A stretch of 64,000 bases of DNA, taken from positions 25,182,086 through 25,246,085 of the forward strand of contig CM031864.1 of NCBI GenBank assembly GCA_018697195.1, written 5' to 3'. The DNA is from Certhia americana. Its lineage: Eukaryota > Chordata > Aves > Passeriformes > Certhiidae. The first letter of the stretch is position 1. Each line of letters begins with the position of its first letter. Shown one piece after another: positions 24,665 to 37,675 of the stretch. The translations under genes and the position numbers were made by a program. Below the pieces are notes generated by a model. The model saw nothing but the letters and a program-made list of their open reading frames with translations. It did no database searches and was not told where the DNA came from.

Positions 24665-26374
24665 TGACCTTCTTCTGGTAGTTAATCCTGGACTGTTTTT
24701 ACAATCCCTTGTCATAGTATTAAATGAGGGAATTATTCTGCAAAGTCATTCTCCTTAGTGGAAGGGAGCTGTTTTTATCCAGATCTTTGCAGTGCTGGGT
24801 TTGGAATGATACACACACAGTAGGACTCAGCACTTGGAGTGGGGATTTACAGTGCAGAGACAGAAGGTGAATCAAGGTGGAGAAACAGGTGATATCCCTG
24901 GTTTAGGAGCAGAAATTATGGGATGACCATAATCAGAAGCACAAGCAGGTCATCACTTCCTTGCCTGTTATTTTCATTTGAGCGTTCCCCTTTTGCAAGC
25001 TCTCTGTCAGCATCAGAGCGACCAGAGGACAGGGGCTCCAAGGGACCCCGAGTCTCTGCAGCCTCTGGAATGTGGCAGGGAGAGCATGGTGTTATTCTAG
25101 GGAGTGACCTTTCCTCTCTGAGCTGCTTAGCTCCGTGGAGAGTCCAGTCCCAGCCCATACAAATGAAGTGCAAGGGGTGTGCATTTCACAATTGCATTAG
25201 CAGGCTATAAATAGGGCCATACATCCGCCTTTGGCTCTGGCTAGAAAGGAGCCAGGATGTGTTTTCTGGCAGCCTTGGTGCTAAAGGAAATCCGTTTATT
25301 TTATGGTACAGGCGCACTTAGTTTTTCACTTAATCTTTTGAAGACCATCTCTGGCATTCATTGCCTACCTGTAGGTGCAAACGAGGAAAAATCATGGTAA
25401 AAATGCCATATACTTTCAATTACTGCAGTGTTCCCTTAGCTGTTTTCCAAGTGTTTTATTACTGCGCCACAAATATGGAGAAATAAAAAAACAAGAGACA
25501 ACCCCAAAGCCTGAAATTTGGCCGGAAAAGACTCACTCTGGGGCATAATTCCCAATTCCCCACGTAAGCCTTGTGTAGCTGCATGGTTGTGTATTCATTT
25601 CAGCAACACAAGGCTGAAATTTTTAAGGCTGTAATTTTATAGTAGGAAATACTTACTGGTAGAAATAGCTGTTAAATACAAAGAAAAGGTACCTGACCCA
25701 TAAGGATTTGTGTGTCTTTGATGCCTTTATAGGATAGTGGAAGTGAACATAGAAGGTGTTTTTTGAGTAGGTAATTCTCCAAAACACTGTGCCATAATGG
25801 GTATTTTAAATAGATATTACAGCCAAGTGGTTTCATGTTCTTGGTCAGAGGCCCAAGACTGACAGTGCTCTGTCTTGAGCTAGCACCAGAAAAAAAAGAG
25901 AAAATAGGGAAAATGTTAAGACTTCTGCCTTATGTGCTTGTGAAAAACAAAGCCTGGCTTTTGCTGAGTGGGTGTCATTATGCCCTGCCATGCACTTTTT
26001 TCTTCCTACCTGTATGAGCGGGGGCTCTGGCAGAAAGGATCAGGTTTAGGGTGCTTTTAAATTCTGTCTTTCCTTTCTGCTCTTGTCACAGGAGCACTGC
26101 AGGGGCTGTTCAGGAGCACTTCATGTTCTGTGGTACTGAGAAGGAGCATGCAGTCACCTTTGTTCCACGAGTTATGGCTCCAGGAATGGTCTTGCACTAT
26201 TCAGAGGGGAAAAAAAAGGGGTGTAGTGGTTTGCATCTTTCCAGTGAAGTCTCCTAAATTATGTAATGGTTGTATTTGTTACAATTACATGCATGTTATC
26301 CCCTGTATTTTGTATTTTATCCCTGCCAGAGTACCAGGAGCATTCGGACACTGCCAGGGGTGTGCAGACTGGGA

Positions 26375-26470
26375 TTGTTGGGGTGTCTCTGCAGAGACAC
26401 AGGTTGGACTGGATGATCCTGGTGGATCCTTTACATCTCAGCCGATTCTACGGTCCTCTGATTCAATGAG
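26375..26470 (+). mobile_element. CR1 3' end of a different subfamily
   Basis: GGGGTGTCTCTGCAGAGAC is followed by CAGGTTGGACTGGATGATCC, the ending of CR1 subfamilies with the GGACTGGATGATC core rather than GGGGCTTGGAGC. The tail has decayed to GATTCTACGG...CTCTGATTCAATG. It is probably an older copy. Confidence 0.75.
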
Positions 26471-26555
26471 ATACTGTGTTTCTGTATTTTTAACTGTGCA
26501 TCTTGAGATCTTTTTAGGGTGAAAGTACTTGCCTAATACAAGTGCTCTAAGTGCT

Positions 26556-26557
<2 letters not shown>

Positions 26558-26589
<32 letters not shown>

Positions 26590-26595
26590 CCCCAG
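26558..26595. repeat. 32-base poly-T tract ending in CCCCAG
   Basis: Thirty-two T residues (26558-26589) are followed by CCCCAG. The A/T run has no recognisable retroposed body next to it. By form it is also a strong potential 3' splice site, but no exon follows it. Confidence 0.9.
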
Positions 26596-27606
26596 ACATT
26601 GGTATTTTGCTTTCTTTTAAAAAATGTTGCTCAAAGGGAAGTGAAGAACGCATGGAAAATCTGTAACCAGAGTAAAATATGAATCTTTCCAATAGGTTAC
26701 TTTTGGAGCTGCTAGATGGTCTGTAAGTAAATTAGGGTTATTAACTTCTGTATCTTTTGCATCTGGAAATGTGTGTCATATTTTATAAACCAAGTTTTCA
26801 TTAGATCTTCCCTCTTGGTTTAAAGAAATGCTGACAGTGAGGAGATGTTACTGGTTCTGGGTATTTATTCAGTGCCTTCCATATTGGAATTAATAAAATT
26901 GAAATAGCTGCTGATTTACAAGCAGTCTTTGAGGTCCATGAGCAGGGAAGATTTGATAGCCTAATATTAATAGAAAAAAGTTACTATGCCAGAAAGGGTA
27001 TGAAAATCCATTTCAAGTCATATGTTGCGGGGCAACAATCTCATTTAATAGCTGACTGATTGAGAATGGCATTGCTTGTTATGGAAGGAGGAATTGGCTT
27101 TCTTATTGACAAGGAAACTGAAGGCACCTCATCCGGTGTTTGCTATTATAGGATATGTGGAATTTCGAGGGTGTGGAGTGGTAATGACTTCTTTTCCAGG
27201 GAATACTTGGGGCGGCTCCGTTCAGGAGTCCAGGTTTTGGGTGGGTGGATACCTTAGAGGGGCTGTAAGAGGCAGGGCCTCCCGTGCTGCACGAGGGATG
27301 CTCACAGAAATGGTCACTTTTGTGTTTTTCCTGGAAGTGAATAGTCCCTGACAGGTTCTGTGCCAAAGTGAGGGATGTTCAGTGGAGTACACAGACAGAT
27401 GGGGATGGGGGGAGGGTCAGCAGAGACTGGGACTTTCATTAATGACATTGAAAAACCTGAAAATAGTAAATATTTTGTACTTGGTGGCTTTTTTTTAACT
27501 TCCTGAGGAAGAATTTCAAACCAGAGCAGTGAAATGGAGTTGAAGGAGCCTTTCCAAGCTGGCCGTGCTGTGCTGTGTACAAGGCAGCCTGGATCCAGAC
27601 ACCCAC

Positions 27607-27649
27607 CTGGGGACTTGATATGAACAGGACTGGGGACTTGATATGAACA
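27607..27649. repeat. Short tandem duplication, period 23 bp
   Basis: CTGGGGACTTGATATGAACA occurs at 27607-27626 and again at 27630-27649. Recent local duplication. Confidence 0.95.
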
Positions 27650-27910
27650 TATTTTCAAGGCACAGACCCTTTGTTTTCCTTCTGTCCATTCCTTTAATTA
27701 ATCTCACTGCTGCTTGTTTCCTCTCCTGCTTTCATTTCTCAATTTCATCTTTTTAGTGGGCTAGATAATTGCATTTCCTGGGTATCCTTCCTGCCAAGCA
27801 CTGTGGCTGTAATCTCCCCCACCTGAGAAATGGTTTCCTTTGAACAACCTGGCGTCTGCCTCAAAGTTATGTGTTAATTAAATGAAAACAAAAAGACAAA
27901 AAAAAGTGTC

Positions 27911-27950
27911 TGTATAAATATATATATATATGTATATATGAATTATATAG
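27911..27950. repeat. AT microsatellite
   Basis: Interrupted (TA)n: AAATATATATATATATGTATATATG. Simple repeat. Confidence 0.85.
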
Positions 27951-30321
27951 TTTTCAGCAAGCAGAAATCTGGGTAGCTGAAAGATAGTTATGAGTGCACA
28001 GCACCAGCACTGTTCTTTGGCTTTGTAATTACAGAGGAGTGCACAAAAGTCTTTAATTATATGATCACATGGCAGGTTTTTTCAATACCATCGCACATAT
28101 GGTGTTTCCTCAGATCTAGAACACAAAGACAGTATGAGCAAGGCAGAAATTGTGTGTTTAGCATTAACTGGATTTGGGGATGTTGAGGTTGTATTTTAAA
28201 ATCTTTCCTGAGATCATGAAATGGTCTCTGAGGCTGTGGTTCCTCTGACTTAACTACAACTAAGGTAGACCTGGCAGATACAGAGCAGTGGGCCTGTGCC
28301 CCTGGTGTAAGGTTAGTTAAAACAATCCTTAATTCGTAATGTGATAGAAAACTGTATGTACAATTCCAGTTTTGACAGGGTTTGGACTATATGACAGCTC
28401 AAAATGTAGAGTAGCTTTGGGGACTTTTTGACCAAGAAGATACCAAGCAGTGGAAAGAACCAAGAAATAAAAACAAGTAGAGGAAACTAAGAAGAAACCA
28501 AGTGAAGATGGGAAGCAAGTAACCCCCTCCTTGATTCATCTGCACATCTCTTGCTGATGTACAGTGTCAGCTGATGTACAGTGGTTTGTTTCTACAAGTC
28601 ATGTGTCAAATGTAAAAATTAAACCTATAGAAACAAGGGAGCTAAATTTTGGCTTCATCATCACCTGCCACCTTTAGCCCCGGGGTAGGGAATCAGAACC
28701 CAGGGTACACAAACTGAGGCACCTGAGGAGCAGCAGCAGCAGGGCAGGGCAGTGCCTTCTCCCACAGGCAAACATCCCACTGGGAGGGAGCTGAGTTCCC
28801 AAAGGATGGAGAGCTGTGAGCAGTTTGCAGCTCTGGGTACTGCTGACAGCACTGGTGAGGGATGGGTTAATATGGCAACATGAGGGTTTGTGCTTCTCCA
28901 GCAGCAAAGATCAAGGTCACGTCCAGGACAGTTAATGGAGCTGTGTTCTGTTAGACCTGCAGGCTTCAGAGATTGCTGCTGAGAGATGTCATGGTTTGGG
29001 CCTGCAGGAGGGAGGGTTGATAAAATAGAAGGGAAGTCGCTAAATTTTTTCAGGTAGGCATCACCCATGAGGGAGTTAATGTTTTGTGAAGTACTGGATA
29101 TGCCATAGGGCTGCTGGATGGCTTAGAAAAGAGCTACCCCAGTCTCGCTGAATGTCCTTCCAATTCTACAGGAATCCTCCATTTATGGACTGGCTTTTGT
29201 TACACTGAATGTCTCAATCCCTTTTTTTCCTCCAAAAATACAGCCCTAGCGGTCACATCTGCCTCATGCAGAAGCTGTTGTTGGCGTTCCTTGGGTACAT
29301 GTTAGAGTTGTGTGGGAAAAAGAAAAATGCTTGAGGGTGGTCTTTGCAGATGTGCTGCAATATGTGTGGTGTGTTGATTTTTAAAGAGCTTTTCTGTCAG
29401 AGGATATAGATTTTTTTTTGGCAGAATTAGTGTGTTGTTCTTGCACCTGTTCTCTGTTTAGTATCTGGTGGTGGCTACTGCCTTGACTCCCAGCAGTGGC
29501 TATATTTTTAGACTGGATTAGGGTAAGGTAAATTAATTTGGGAAACCTGAATGAGCATTTTCAGATAATCCTTTGAGAAAAATGGGTTGGCTTATTTCCT
29601 AAGCTATTTTTATTATTCTATTCATGTTAGTAAAACCATGATCATTTGGATCAAGAATTGCCTGTGAATTGATAGCTTTGAGGGTTGGTAACAGAGAAAG
29701 ACAACAGGCTGTTCACCCAGTACTGGTTGACCTCCAATGAAATTTCACTCCCAGCCCACATCCAAGTGGATCAGAAACCCACCCCCACAGCTGAGCAAAT
29801 ACTTTAACCCTGTAGAATCAAATGAACCATAGAGCTGTTGCTTTCTATGAGTGCTTGAAGCTAGACCTAAGAAGATAACTTAGATATCCTCCATTTCTTA
29901 ATATTTAGTTCAAGAAATACTAATTTGCAGGCTTTTTGCAACTACTTTCTCTGACTGTTGACTTTGGGATTTTTGATGTAACTTCTCTGGTATCCAGGCA
30001 GTTGATACCCACATACATAACAGAGATGGAATAACCTAAGTAGCTCATCTCACCCTTCTAGTCCTCCAGACCAGATGGACATGAACCCGTGGTACTCGAG
30101 GATTATGATTATGATGGTGCAAACTGCAGCCACCCAAGCAATCTAATTCTGCTCCTTGACTGTCCTGGTGGTCTGTGATTTTATTTTTTTCCCTATGATG
30201 TATGGCCTGGCTCTTTCTAGAGCTGGGCCCACTACTGCTCGTGTCCTCCCAGTGCAGCTGTGGATCTTGGAGTGTTCTTCCTTCCCAGTGGCACTGGAGA
30301 TGGGCTCCAGGAGGGCTGCAT

Positions 30322-30800
30322 CCAGCTCCAGCATCCCAACACAGGCAGGACATGGAGCTGTTGGAGATAGTCCAGAGGAGACCATCAGGATGATCAAAGG
30401 GATGGAGCAGCTTTGCTGTGAGGGAAGGCTGAGAGAATTAGGATTGTTCAGCCTGGAGAAGAGAAGCCTCAGGTCTTCCAATGGCCTTTCAGTGCCTGAA
30501 GAGAGCCTACAAAAAAGTTGGAGTGACTGTTTACCGGGGTGGAGTGACAGGACAAGGGGGAATGACTTCCCACTGCCAGAGGACAGGGTTAGATGGAATA
30601 TTGGGAGGGAATTCTTCCCTGTGAGAGTGGGGAGACCCTGGCACAGGGTGCCCAGAGAAGCTGTGGCTGCCCCTGGATCCCTGTCAGTCTCCAAGGCCAG
30701 GTTGGATGGGGCTTGGGACAGTGGAAGGTGTCCCTGCCCATGTCAGGGGGTGGAATTGGATGATTTTTAAGGTTCCTTCCCACCCAAACCATTCTGGTTT
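30322..30800 (+). mobile_element. Longest sense CR1 fragment (about 480 bp)
   Basis: It includes sequence upstream of the usual short 3' end: GACATGGAGCTGTTGGAGAT, GTCCAGAGGAGACCATCAGG, GAGGGAAGGCTGAGAGAATT and TTCAGCCTGGAGAAGAGAAG. The standard end follows, to AAGGTTCCTTCCCACCCAAA and ATTCTGG. Most of the segment is the terminal non-coding part of the LINE, so the 183- and 204-codon open frames over it are not genes. No reverse transcriptase domain is kept. Confidence 0.94.
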
Positions 30801-33654
30801 GTTCTGTGCTCAGCATCTAAGTGGCTCACCTGCTGTTCTGTGTTTCAGTTAAATTGCACCAAAATCTCTTATGGTTCTTAACAAATATTTTTAGAAAAAG
30901 CAATTTGGTCCTTTATCTAAATATAGCTTTGAGGTTTCAAGCCTTTGGGAGAGGGGAGCACGTGAAGCTTTGATCTGTGGCATTCACAGCAGTGGGAGCA
31001 CTTTCTGCACCTGGCAGAACTAAGTACAGTGCAGAGGAATTTGTTAGACAGAAAGCTCCTATTTTACAGAGCAGACGTGTGGTTTAGTATGGATGAAGGA
31101 TAAATCTCAGCCTGTCACGCAATAGAAAGGCAAGAGAAACTGCAGAGAAATGCGTGGCACAGGAAAATGAAGGTGTGTTTAGAAATGTCCCTCTTGGTGG
31201 TATGACTAAAGTACCACTCACCTCCTGCTTGATACTTGATATCTTGCTAAAAATAGAGAAGAGGCTCACCCATCATCCCTGTTGATGACAGTGGAACCAA
31301 ATCTGTTTGTCCTTAGATGTCTGAAATACGAATGCACTGTAAATCAGCATTCTGTTTATTTACTTATTTAAAGACTTGCTGTTTAACCAAATATTTCTGT
31401 GAAAGTCACAGTGAACTCTAGATGTATTTCACAAAGTTGTGCTTTTTTCTGGTGTTGTTCTTTCCTTTAAACTGAGCTAGAATTAGTGTCAGTGCCCATA
31501 TTCCTGTGGTAAGGGCACTTACAGCCGTGTCTGGAAGTGCTGAAGACATTTTTCTCATGGGAACCACCACAGTTTTGTGGCCCCCCCCAAGTAATTGTTT
31601 CAATATTCCAAGTTGATATGCTCATTTATCACTGAAATTGTTATTAATGAGTGCTGTTTTTCTTTGTCACATTGCCATGGCAACCGGGTGACATGTTTGA
31701 GTGGAATTATCTGTTTCCAGATGGAGATCTTCATTCATAAGATTTGCCTGCTGAGAATTTTTGCAGCATATTCAACTTCAAAATTTTTCCTCCCTGTGCC
31801 TTTCCACAGTTTGGAGCTAGAAGCATTCCTTCTTTCTGGTTTATATCCTGTGATTTTGTGGTGGGTGTTATGCTTGCAATATTTCTTTTTCTTGTGGTTC
31901 ATTTATGTTGTTTTTCTTTTGATTTGAGTTGCTTTTCTTCAACTCAGGATTTGCTGTGACAGTCCTGTAAAGCCATTCCTCCCCCATATGAGTTATTGGA
32001 AATTTTCTCTTTTTAGATAATACACTACACAATAGAAGATTGGGACTTGAGTTTGTTTTACTCCTGAAAGGAGCGAAAGGATGCATTTCTCTTTATGTAT
32101 GATATATCACATTCTGAGTGATAGTGTCCTAATTTTTTTAATCATATTCAGTATTTGATTTTTAGTTCTATACAAGAATGAAGCATGAGCATATTTCACA
32201 TTTCATTTTGATATAAAAATGTATTTAGGAAAAAGACTGACGTAAATACACATAGAGTACAGATTCCCTTTATCCTGAACTTCTTATAGGTTTGGAGGTC
32301 TTGTTGCTCCCAGACTTAATGAAGTTTACTGGATCTCAATCAACATTTCAGGATTTCTCTGGATTTGTTTCTGATCACTCAGACCAAAATACCTCAAAAT
32401 ACTGCATTTATTTCAGTAGAAATCAGAAGGTAAAACTTAAAAGATGTTTTTTATCATCCTTTACTTCTTCAATTCCAGGTCACTATTTACCTTATTGAGC
32501 AAAACTAGGTTAACAGTTTTTTGCACACACCAACAGGAAAGGCATCAAGGGCCAATTCATCCAACCTGTCTTTAATCTAATTTTCATATTCACCTAAAAC
32601 TGTTAATGACCATACACCTCATGATCTACTTCAAAGTCTGTGTGTTGTGTCTTTTGCACATGCAGTGCTTTCATTCTGCCAGTAACTTTATAACTAGAAA
32701 ATCTCATAAATAGCTCAGAATCTATAGTTTCTGGACACCTTACCTGATGTGTAAGGTAACTATAGAAGACAAATTTTGTCTTCACCTAGTCAGCAAAAGT
32801 CAATATATCATTGTGTTCTCACAAAAATAACATAATGCAATGCAAGACCCATCTTCTGCAAATAATGATTTGATTTTAATTGCTATATTTAGTATATTTG
32901 AAATAAAGGATGTTGTCTTACCTGTGAATAATGTGTTACTTCTCTGTTACACCAGCAAGCAGTGTCCTCCCTAGCTATATAATTCTGTATAATTACTTAG
33001 CTGTTCTTTTCCCTTGCAAAGTGGAATCATATTTATTTATACCTCCTTCCAACAAGAGACTACTCAATACTAACAAATGTTACTGATGTATTATTATATC
33101 AGTGATCCTTGTTTTAAGGAAAGTAATTTGCCTGTGATAGGGAACCAGGAGAGCTTATGAGTAATGATGTTGCTTCAAACGTAATGAATCCGTGATCTGC
33201 TCCTTTCATTTCTGTGTGTAGCTGATAAAACAGTTGTTGATGGCTCAGTTATTAACCAAATGAAGCTGATCCCTGGCTTTCCACAGCCTGTGGCATTTGC
33301 CTTTTGGTCTGATCTCGGTGGGTGCGTGGCTTGCTCAGAGCCCCTGGGATTGCTGCAGCTGGGAACTGCCTGGCACTCTGGGCTGTTCATCACTCCTTGA
33401 GGCACTGGAGCCTGAGTGCTGGCCCCTCAACCCCTTCCCCAGTGTGTCTCCCCCCAGGAGATAATCTCTTGGCCTTTAAAGCAGATCCTCAGCTTCAGAT
33501 TGTGTCAAAGCTTTATTGCTTTGTGAGATACAAGCAGAGATTTCTTCTGCTCAAACACATACCATTTATTAGAGCCAGGACATTTATATTAATTTTGTAA
33601 GACACTTTCTATTGCTAGGCTGATTCTGCCAACATCTGCAAGGGCTTCCTGATC

Positions 33655-33908
33655 CACAGATTCACAGAATGGTTTGGATTGGAAGGGATCTTAAAGCCTA
33701 TCCAGTGCCACCCCCTGCCAAGGGCAGGGCACACCTTCCACTAGCCCAGGGTACTCCAAGCCGTGTTCAACCTTGCCAGGGATCCAGGGGCAGCCACAGC
33801 TTCTCTGGGCACACTGTGCTAGGGCCTCCTCACCCTTACAGGGAAAAATTTCTTCCCAATGTCCCATCTAACCCTGTCCTCTGGCAGTGGGAAGCCATTC
33901 TCCTAAGG
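33655..33908 (-). mobile_element. CR1 LINE 3' fragment
   Basis: It starts with the tail complement ACAGATTCACAGAATGGTTT and continues through TTGGAAGGGATCTTAAAGCC, CCAGGGGCAGCCACAGCTTC and TTTCTTCCCAATGTCCCATC to GGCAGTGGGAAGCCATTCTC. It is well preserved. Confidence 0.94.
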
Positions 33909-36388
33909 AGAAGTTGGATTTCTCCAAAGTAAGACTTGCTGTTTGCTGTGGTGCATTCAGCTTGTCCAAAAAAATGTTACAAAGAGTGACTGGTTTATTT
34001 TTGGAAACTTTCTTGCTGCTGCATATCTTGGGCATAAATTATCCAGGTGTCTGTACTTCTGCAGTTGGTAGGATGGAGGGGAGAGTAACACCAACTGTGC
34101 CGGAGATAATTGAATACTTTTTGTATCATCAGGAAAGTACTGAAGTTAACTAACACTGTTGGAAATATCTCTGGACATATCATAAGAAATCTGTGCAAAG
34201 GTCTCTGCCATCAGTTCACAGCTACTTGATGCATCTGGCAAACGATGCAGCATTTGAAGATCTGTGCCCATGTGCATTGTGAATTTAAAATTTTTGATCT
34301 CTAAGAAGACTCTGTCCTATTCAGGTGTATCAAAATATCACATGTCAATCTGATTATCCTGGCTATCAGTCAGGGACTCCTCGGTGCCCTGGTTGACTTG
34401 CTCCAAGGGATGATGTGTCCAAGGAAGCATCCTTCCTATACCATCCCCACAGGATCAGCTGCTGCCTGGATGTGGTGTTTAATCACAATTAATCTCTTGG
34501 AACAAGCAGCAGACACATTTCAGGGTTATTTTTGCCATGGGATGTCAGCCCCTCCATACCTACCTCGTTTTCCACAAGGCTGGGCTGAACTTCCTTTCTC
34601 CTCCAGTGCACAGGGACTGGCTGCGTGGGTTGGGAAATGTCCTTTGTGCTGCTTTCTCTTGCTCATCTGTTTCCCCATTCAGATCCCTGTGTGCCTCTGT
34701 GGGAGTTTGATGCTTTTTCTGCATGTGGCTTTTATTGCTAATCACAACAGAGAGCACTGAGGCAGGGAGGAAAATGTTAAGTTAGATAATTGCAGTCAAT
34801 CAACTACTTCTAATTCCCAGGCTTTATTGTGTTTAGCCCTTTCGGGTTTATGAATTGTCACCTCCAGACTAGCTGAATTACACTGGAAAAAAAGAAAAGA
34901 AAAACCTCCTTGAAGTTGTTCACATTTACCAATCTGATAATATTGTCTTAAATTCTTCCATCTGATTTGAGGCTCTGCATCTGAGATGCTTCTATTTGAT
35001 AGATTCAGCTTATTTGAACTCTATAATAAAGAAAATGTATAGGTGTGGACAAGACCAAATGCAAAACCATGATGTATTTTTAAAAAATAAGGTTATTTGA
35101 AAGAAATTTATTTTAAAAATAAGCCTTAATTTTCAAAGCAAGGCTTATTTAAATTCTATACTCTGTGGTTAGCAGTTTCTTGAGAACAACTTTGTCTAAA
35201 TAATATTGATTCTTTTTTTAACAGTACAGTAACCTAGAAGAATCTGTTTGTGCTTTGTTTTTCCCTTAGTGTGAGAGAAATTGCTTGAAAACCCAAAGAA
35301 AAAGAGGAAAATTTATGCAGTCTTCTAATTTGCCATGGTTTTGCCCTTTATTCCGAGTGTACTGTGCCTCGTTTCACTTTGTATTAATATTTTCCACTTC
35401 TGTGGGATTAAGTTTTTCTTCTGTATTGTTTATTCTGGCTGGAGGAGGGTGAATGCACAACTCTGTGTGTTTTTTCCAATAAATTCACATGCTACAAAGA
35501 TAACCAGAGCAAAAAGGCACTGAGCAAGGGCAATGTTGGCCCTGCAAGAACTGAATTCACAGGCTGCAGGGAAGAAGAATTTTTCCTGAAATCCCATCTT
35601 GTCCTACCAAGGGAAAAAAGTCCCTTGTTGGAGCTTGGGGTTTACTGTGGTATAGCACCTGTATGTTAGATAACATTTCTATACTGGTATTAGAGCTGGG
35701 AATTCTAGTATTTGAAGAGCTGATAAATATTAAGGACAAACCAAGAATCCTACTTTTCTTACTTATTTTCAGGCTGAATTTCTGCCTGGGTAATGTTTAT
35801 GTGCAGGAGAAGTGGTGGTTGATGGGGGAAGTGGGAAGAGGAAGATGGTCAGCGTGGGACCTTTTCTTCAGAGATCATTCTATGACTCTGCATTGTGTCA
35901 TTAGGAAAAACAACATTTTAAAAAAGGAAAAGTGGTTATGGTGTGGATTGGCTTTTTTCCAGCTTTTAACCTGCATTTTCAGTAGCCTCCATCAGCTTTG
36001 CTGTGCAGGAAGCACCCATGAGCAGCCTTCTCCCAATCAACCACTGTACATGGCTTGTTGGTCCACTGAAAATGAAAATCCTGGGAGGGTTCAGGAGCAA
36101 AGAACTTGCTTGTATTGAACATATTAAACAGAAAAGTAGGGATCTGTGATAGAGTACACACCAGAATATCCCTGTTTCCTGGTGCCATGGCTATACTAGA
36201 CCAGAGAGCTACTGAAATTCTTATTGAAACTTCAGGCAGGAGAAACTTCCTTTGTGTTAGTCACATGTAAGCCTTTGAAAATATATACATGTAATTTTCA
36301 GTTGCTTTGCTTAACTAGGGTCTATTCTAGTCAGCTGTTCTGGTTTTAGTTTGGTTTTTATCCCAGCTGCTGAACTACACTGGTTCAA

Positions 36389-36423
36389 TTTTTTTTTTTT
36401 CTTTTTTTTTTCTTGGTGCTCAG
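36389..36423 (+). other. Polypyrimidine tract and 3' splice site of C1orf21
   Basis: An almost pure T tract (12 T, one C, then 10 T) is followed by CTTGGTGCTCAG, with the invariant AG at 36422-36423 directly before the coding exon. It is long for a vertebrate tract and leaves little doubt about the exon boundary. Confidence 0.9.
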
Positions 36424-36518
36424 ATGAGTATAGGATCAAACCAGTGGAAGAGGTCAAATACATGAAAAATGGGGGAGAAGATGATCAGAAAATAGCAGCC
36501 AGGAACCAAGAAAACTTG
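36424..36518 (+). CDS. C1orf21: C1orf21 orthologue, second coding exon (rest of codon 32 to residue 63)
   Basis: The first two bases (AT) complete the split codon from the exon ending at 18050, giving Asp32. The exon then reads EYRIKPVEEVKYMKNG and on to ...RNQENL, the conserved central part of C1orf21. It ends on a codon boundary (Leu63, TTG) before a GTAAGA donor at 36519, so it is a 95-nt phase 1-0 exon and cannot be skipped without a frameshift. The acceptor is very strong: two long T runs from 36389 and CAG at 36421-36423. The short acidic patch GGEDD replaces a more Glu-rich one in the mammalian protein as I remember it. No membrane segment or catalytic motif is seen. The C-terminal part, with the conserved Arg-Met-Leu-Asp-Glu-Lys region, was not found in the 27 kb that follow, so the gene continues beyond 64000. 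Confidence 0.96.
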
Positions 36519-37675
36519 GTAAGAATTGAACTTATCACTTCTCTAATGAACTAACGTGGCTCTACTTTTGTAATGGAATATGCAGTGTGCAGCACCCTCC
36601 AGCTCCAGCTTATGCGCAGCGAGAGGATTTTCTCCAGAATGTCACAACTCCCTGCAAAGCTCTCATGGAAGGTGCAAGATACGACTTTTTCCTGCTTGTC
36701 TTTCTGAATTAGGCTCTACTTGATCTTGGAGTGAGTGCCTCCATGATTATAAGTCACTCCCCTCCCTTGCAGATCCGAAAATACGCTTTATTTGGAGATG
36801 TGTGTGTCTGTGTTACAAACGAGATGGAGTAAAACAGCACTTTCCTGCCATTAAGAAAATGACCTACTTATGTAGATATTATTTGCTCTACACTTGCTCG
36901 TTTTCTGTACTTTAAAATTCCCAGGGAAGGCTGTTTGGAGCAAAAAAACAATGGAGAAAAAATCAATATATTCGTAACACAGCTGTCACAAAAATCATGT
37001 GTGTTTCTTCTGCTCTGATTTGAGCACTTTGCCAGCTCGTAGTTCCACTTAAGGGAAGGCAATCACAGGTAAACTCTTAAGAGTACTTGAAATATCTAAG
37101 ATGCTGTTGAAGCAGCTTAAAAGTCACAGTTGAGTCACTTTGGCATCTCTGAGAAGTTGCTTCTTCTCTTCTAAAGCTGGAGGACTGTAGGTTTTGTTAT
37201 TGACTGGCTGGGGCTTTGCCCAGTCAAAGTTTTTAAAGACATCCCACAATTCCTGCAGTTGGGTGCAAGTTTTCACATCTGGTGCCACTCACTCACTGCA
37301 GCTTTTCTTCATGTATAATGGTTGGGTTTTTCCCCCTCCATCTGTAGAGGATGTTTTCCAGAGGGGAAACAGCAGCAGCAGCAGATTCCAGTGGAACCAT
37401 AACCATTATCAGCAGCTGAAGATTTGCCTTTTGCCATTATTGGGCAGCTGTAGAAAAAGCCACTGTTTGGTATTTTTTTTACTTTTCATGAGGATGTGAG
37501 CTCCAGCATCCTGGCTACTTTATATTTCCTCTCCTAGTTGAACATATATTACACAAGTACAAGTGGACACAGATTTGCTATTTGCTACCTAGTTTTGCAT
37601 TGCTGTTGCTCCAATGAATGGTGCAACTTCAGCTTGGAGCAGGATTTAGAGGGTCTTTTAGAGGATTTTAACAGA

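Larger units (their letters stand above)
18051..36423 (+). other. Intron between the two C1orf21 coding exons (18,373 nt)
   Basis: The intron is bounded by GTGAGT at 18051 and CAG at 36423, phase 1. It contains CR1 fragments at about 19583, 21570, 23078, 26375, 30322 and 33655, a 32-T tract at 26558, AT microsatellite sequence at 27911-27950 and a 23-bp tandem duplication at 27607. It also contains one open frame behind a splice-like acceptor at 24258-24664, described separately. AT-rich, repeat-poor parts at about 20880-21200, 32100-33130 and 35000-35250 show no gene; they could be conserved regulatory DNA, which cannot be judged from one sequence. Confidence 0.9.

Noticed and set aside
30143..30770. 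Long overlapping open frames on both strands (183 and 204 codons)
   Set aside because: Most of the span is a CR1 3' segment (30322-30800). Similar frames recur in other CR1 copies on both strands, so they are repeat artefacts rather than genes.
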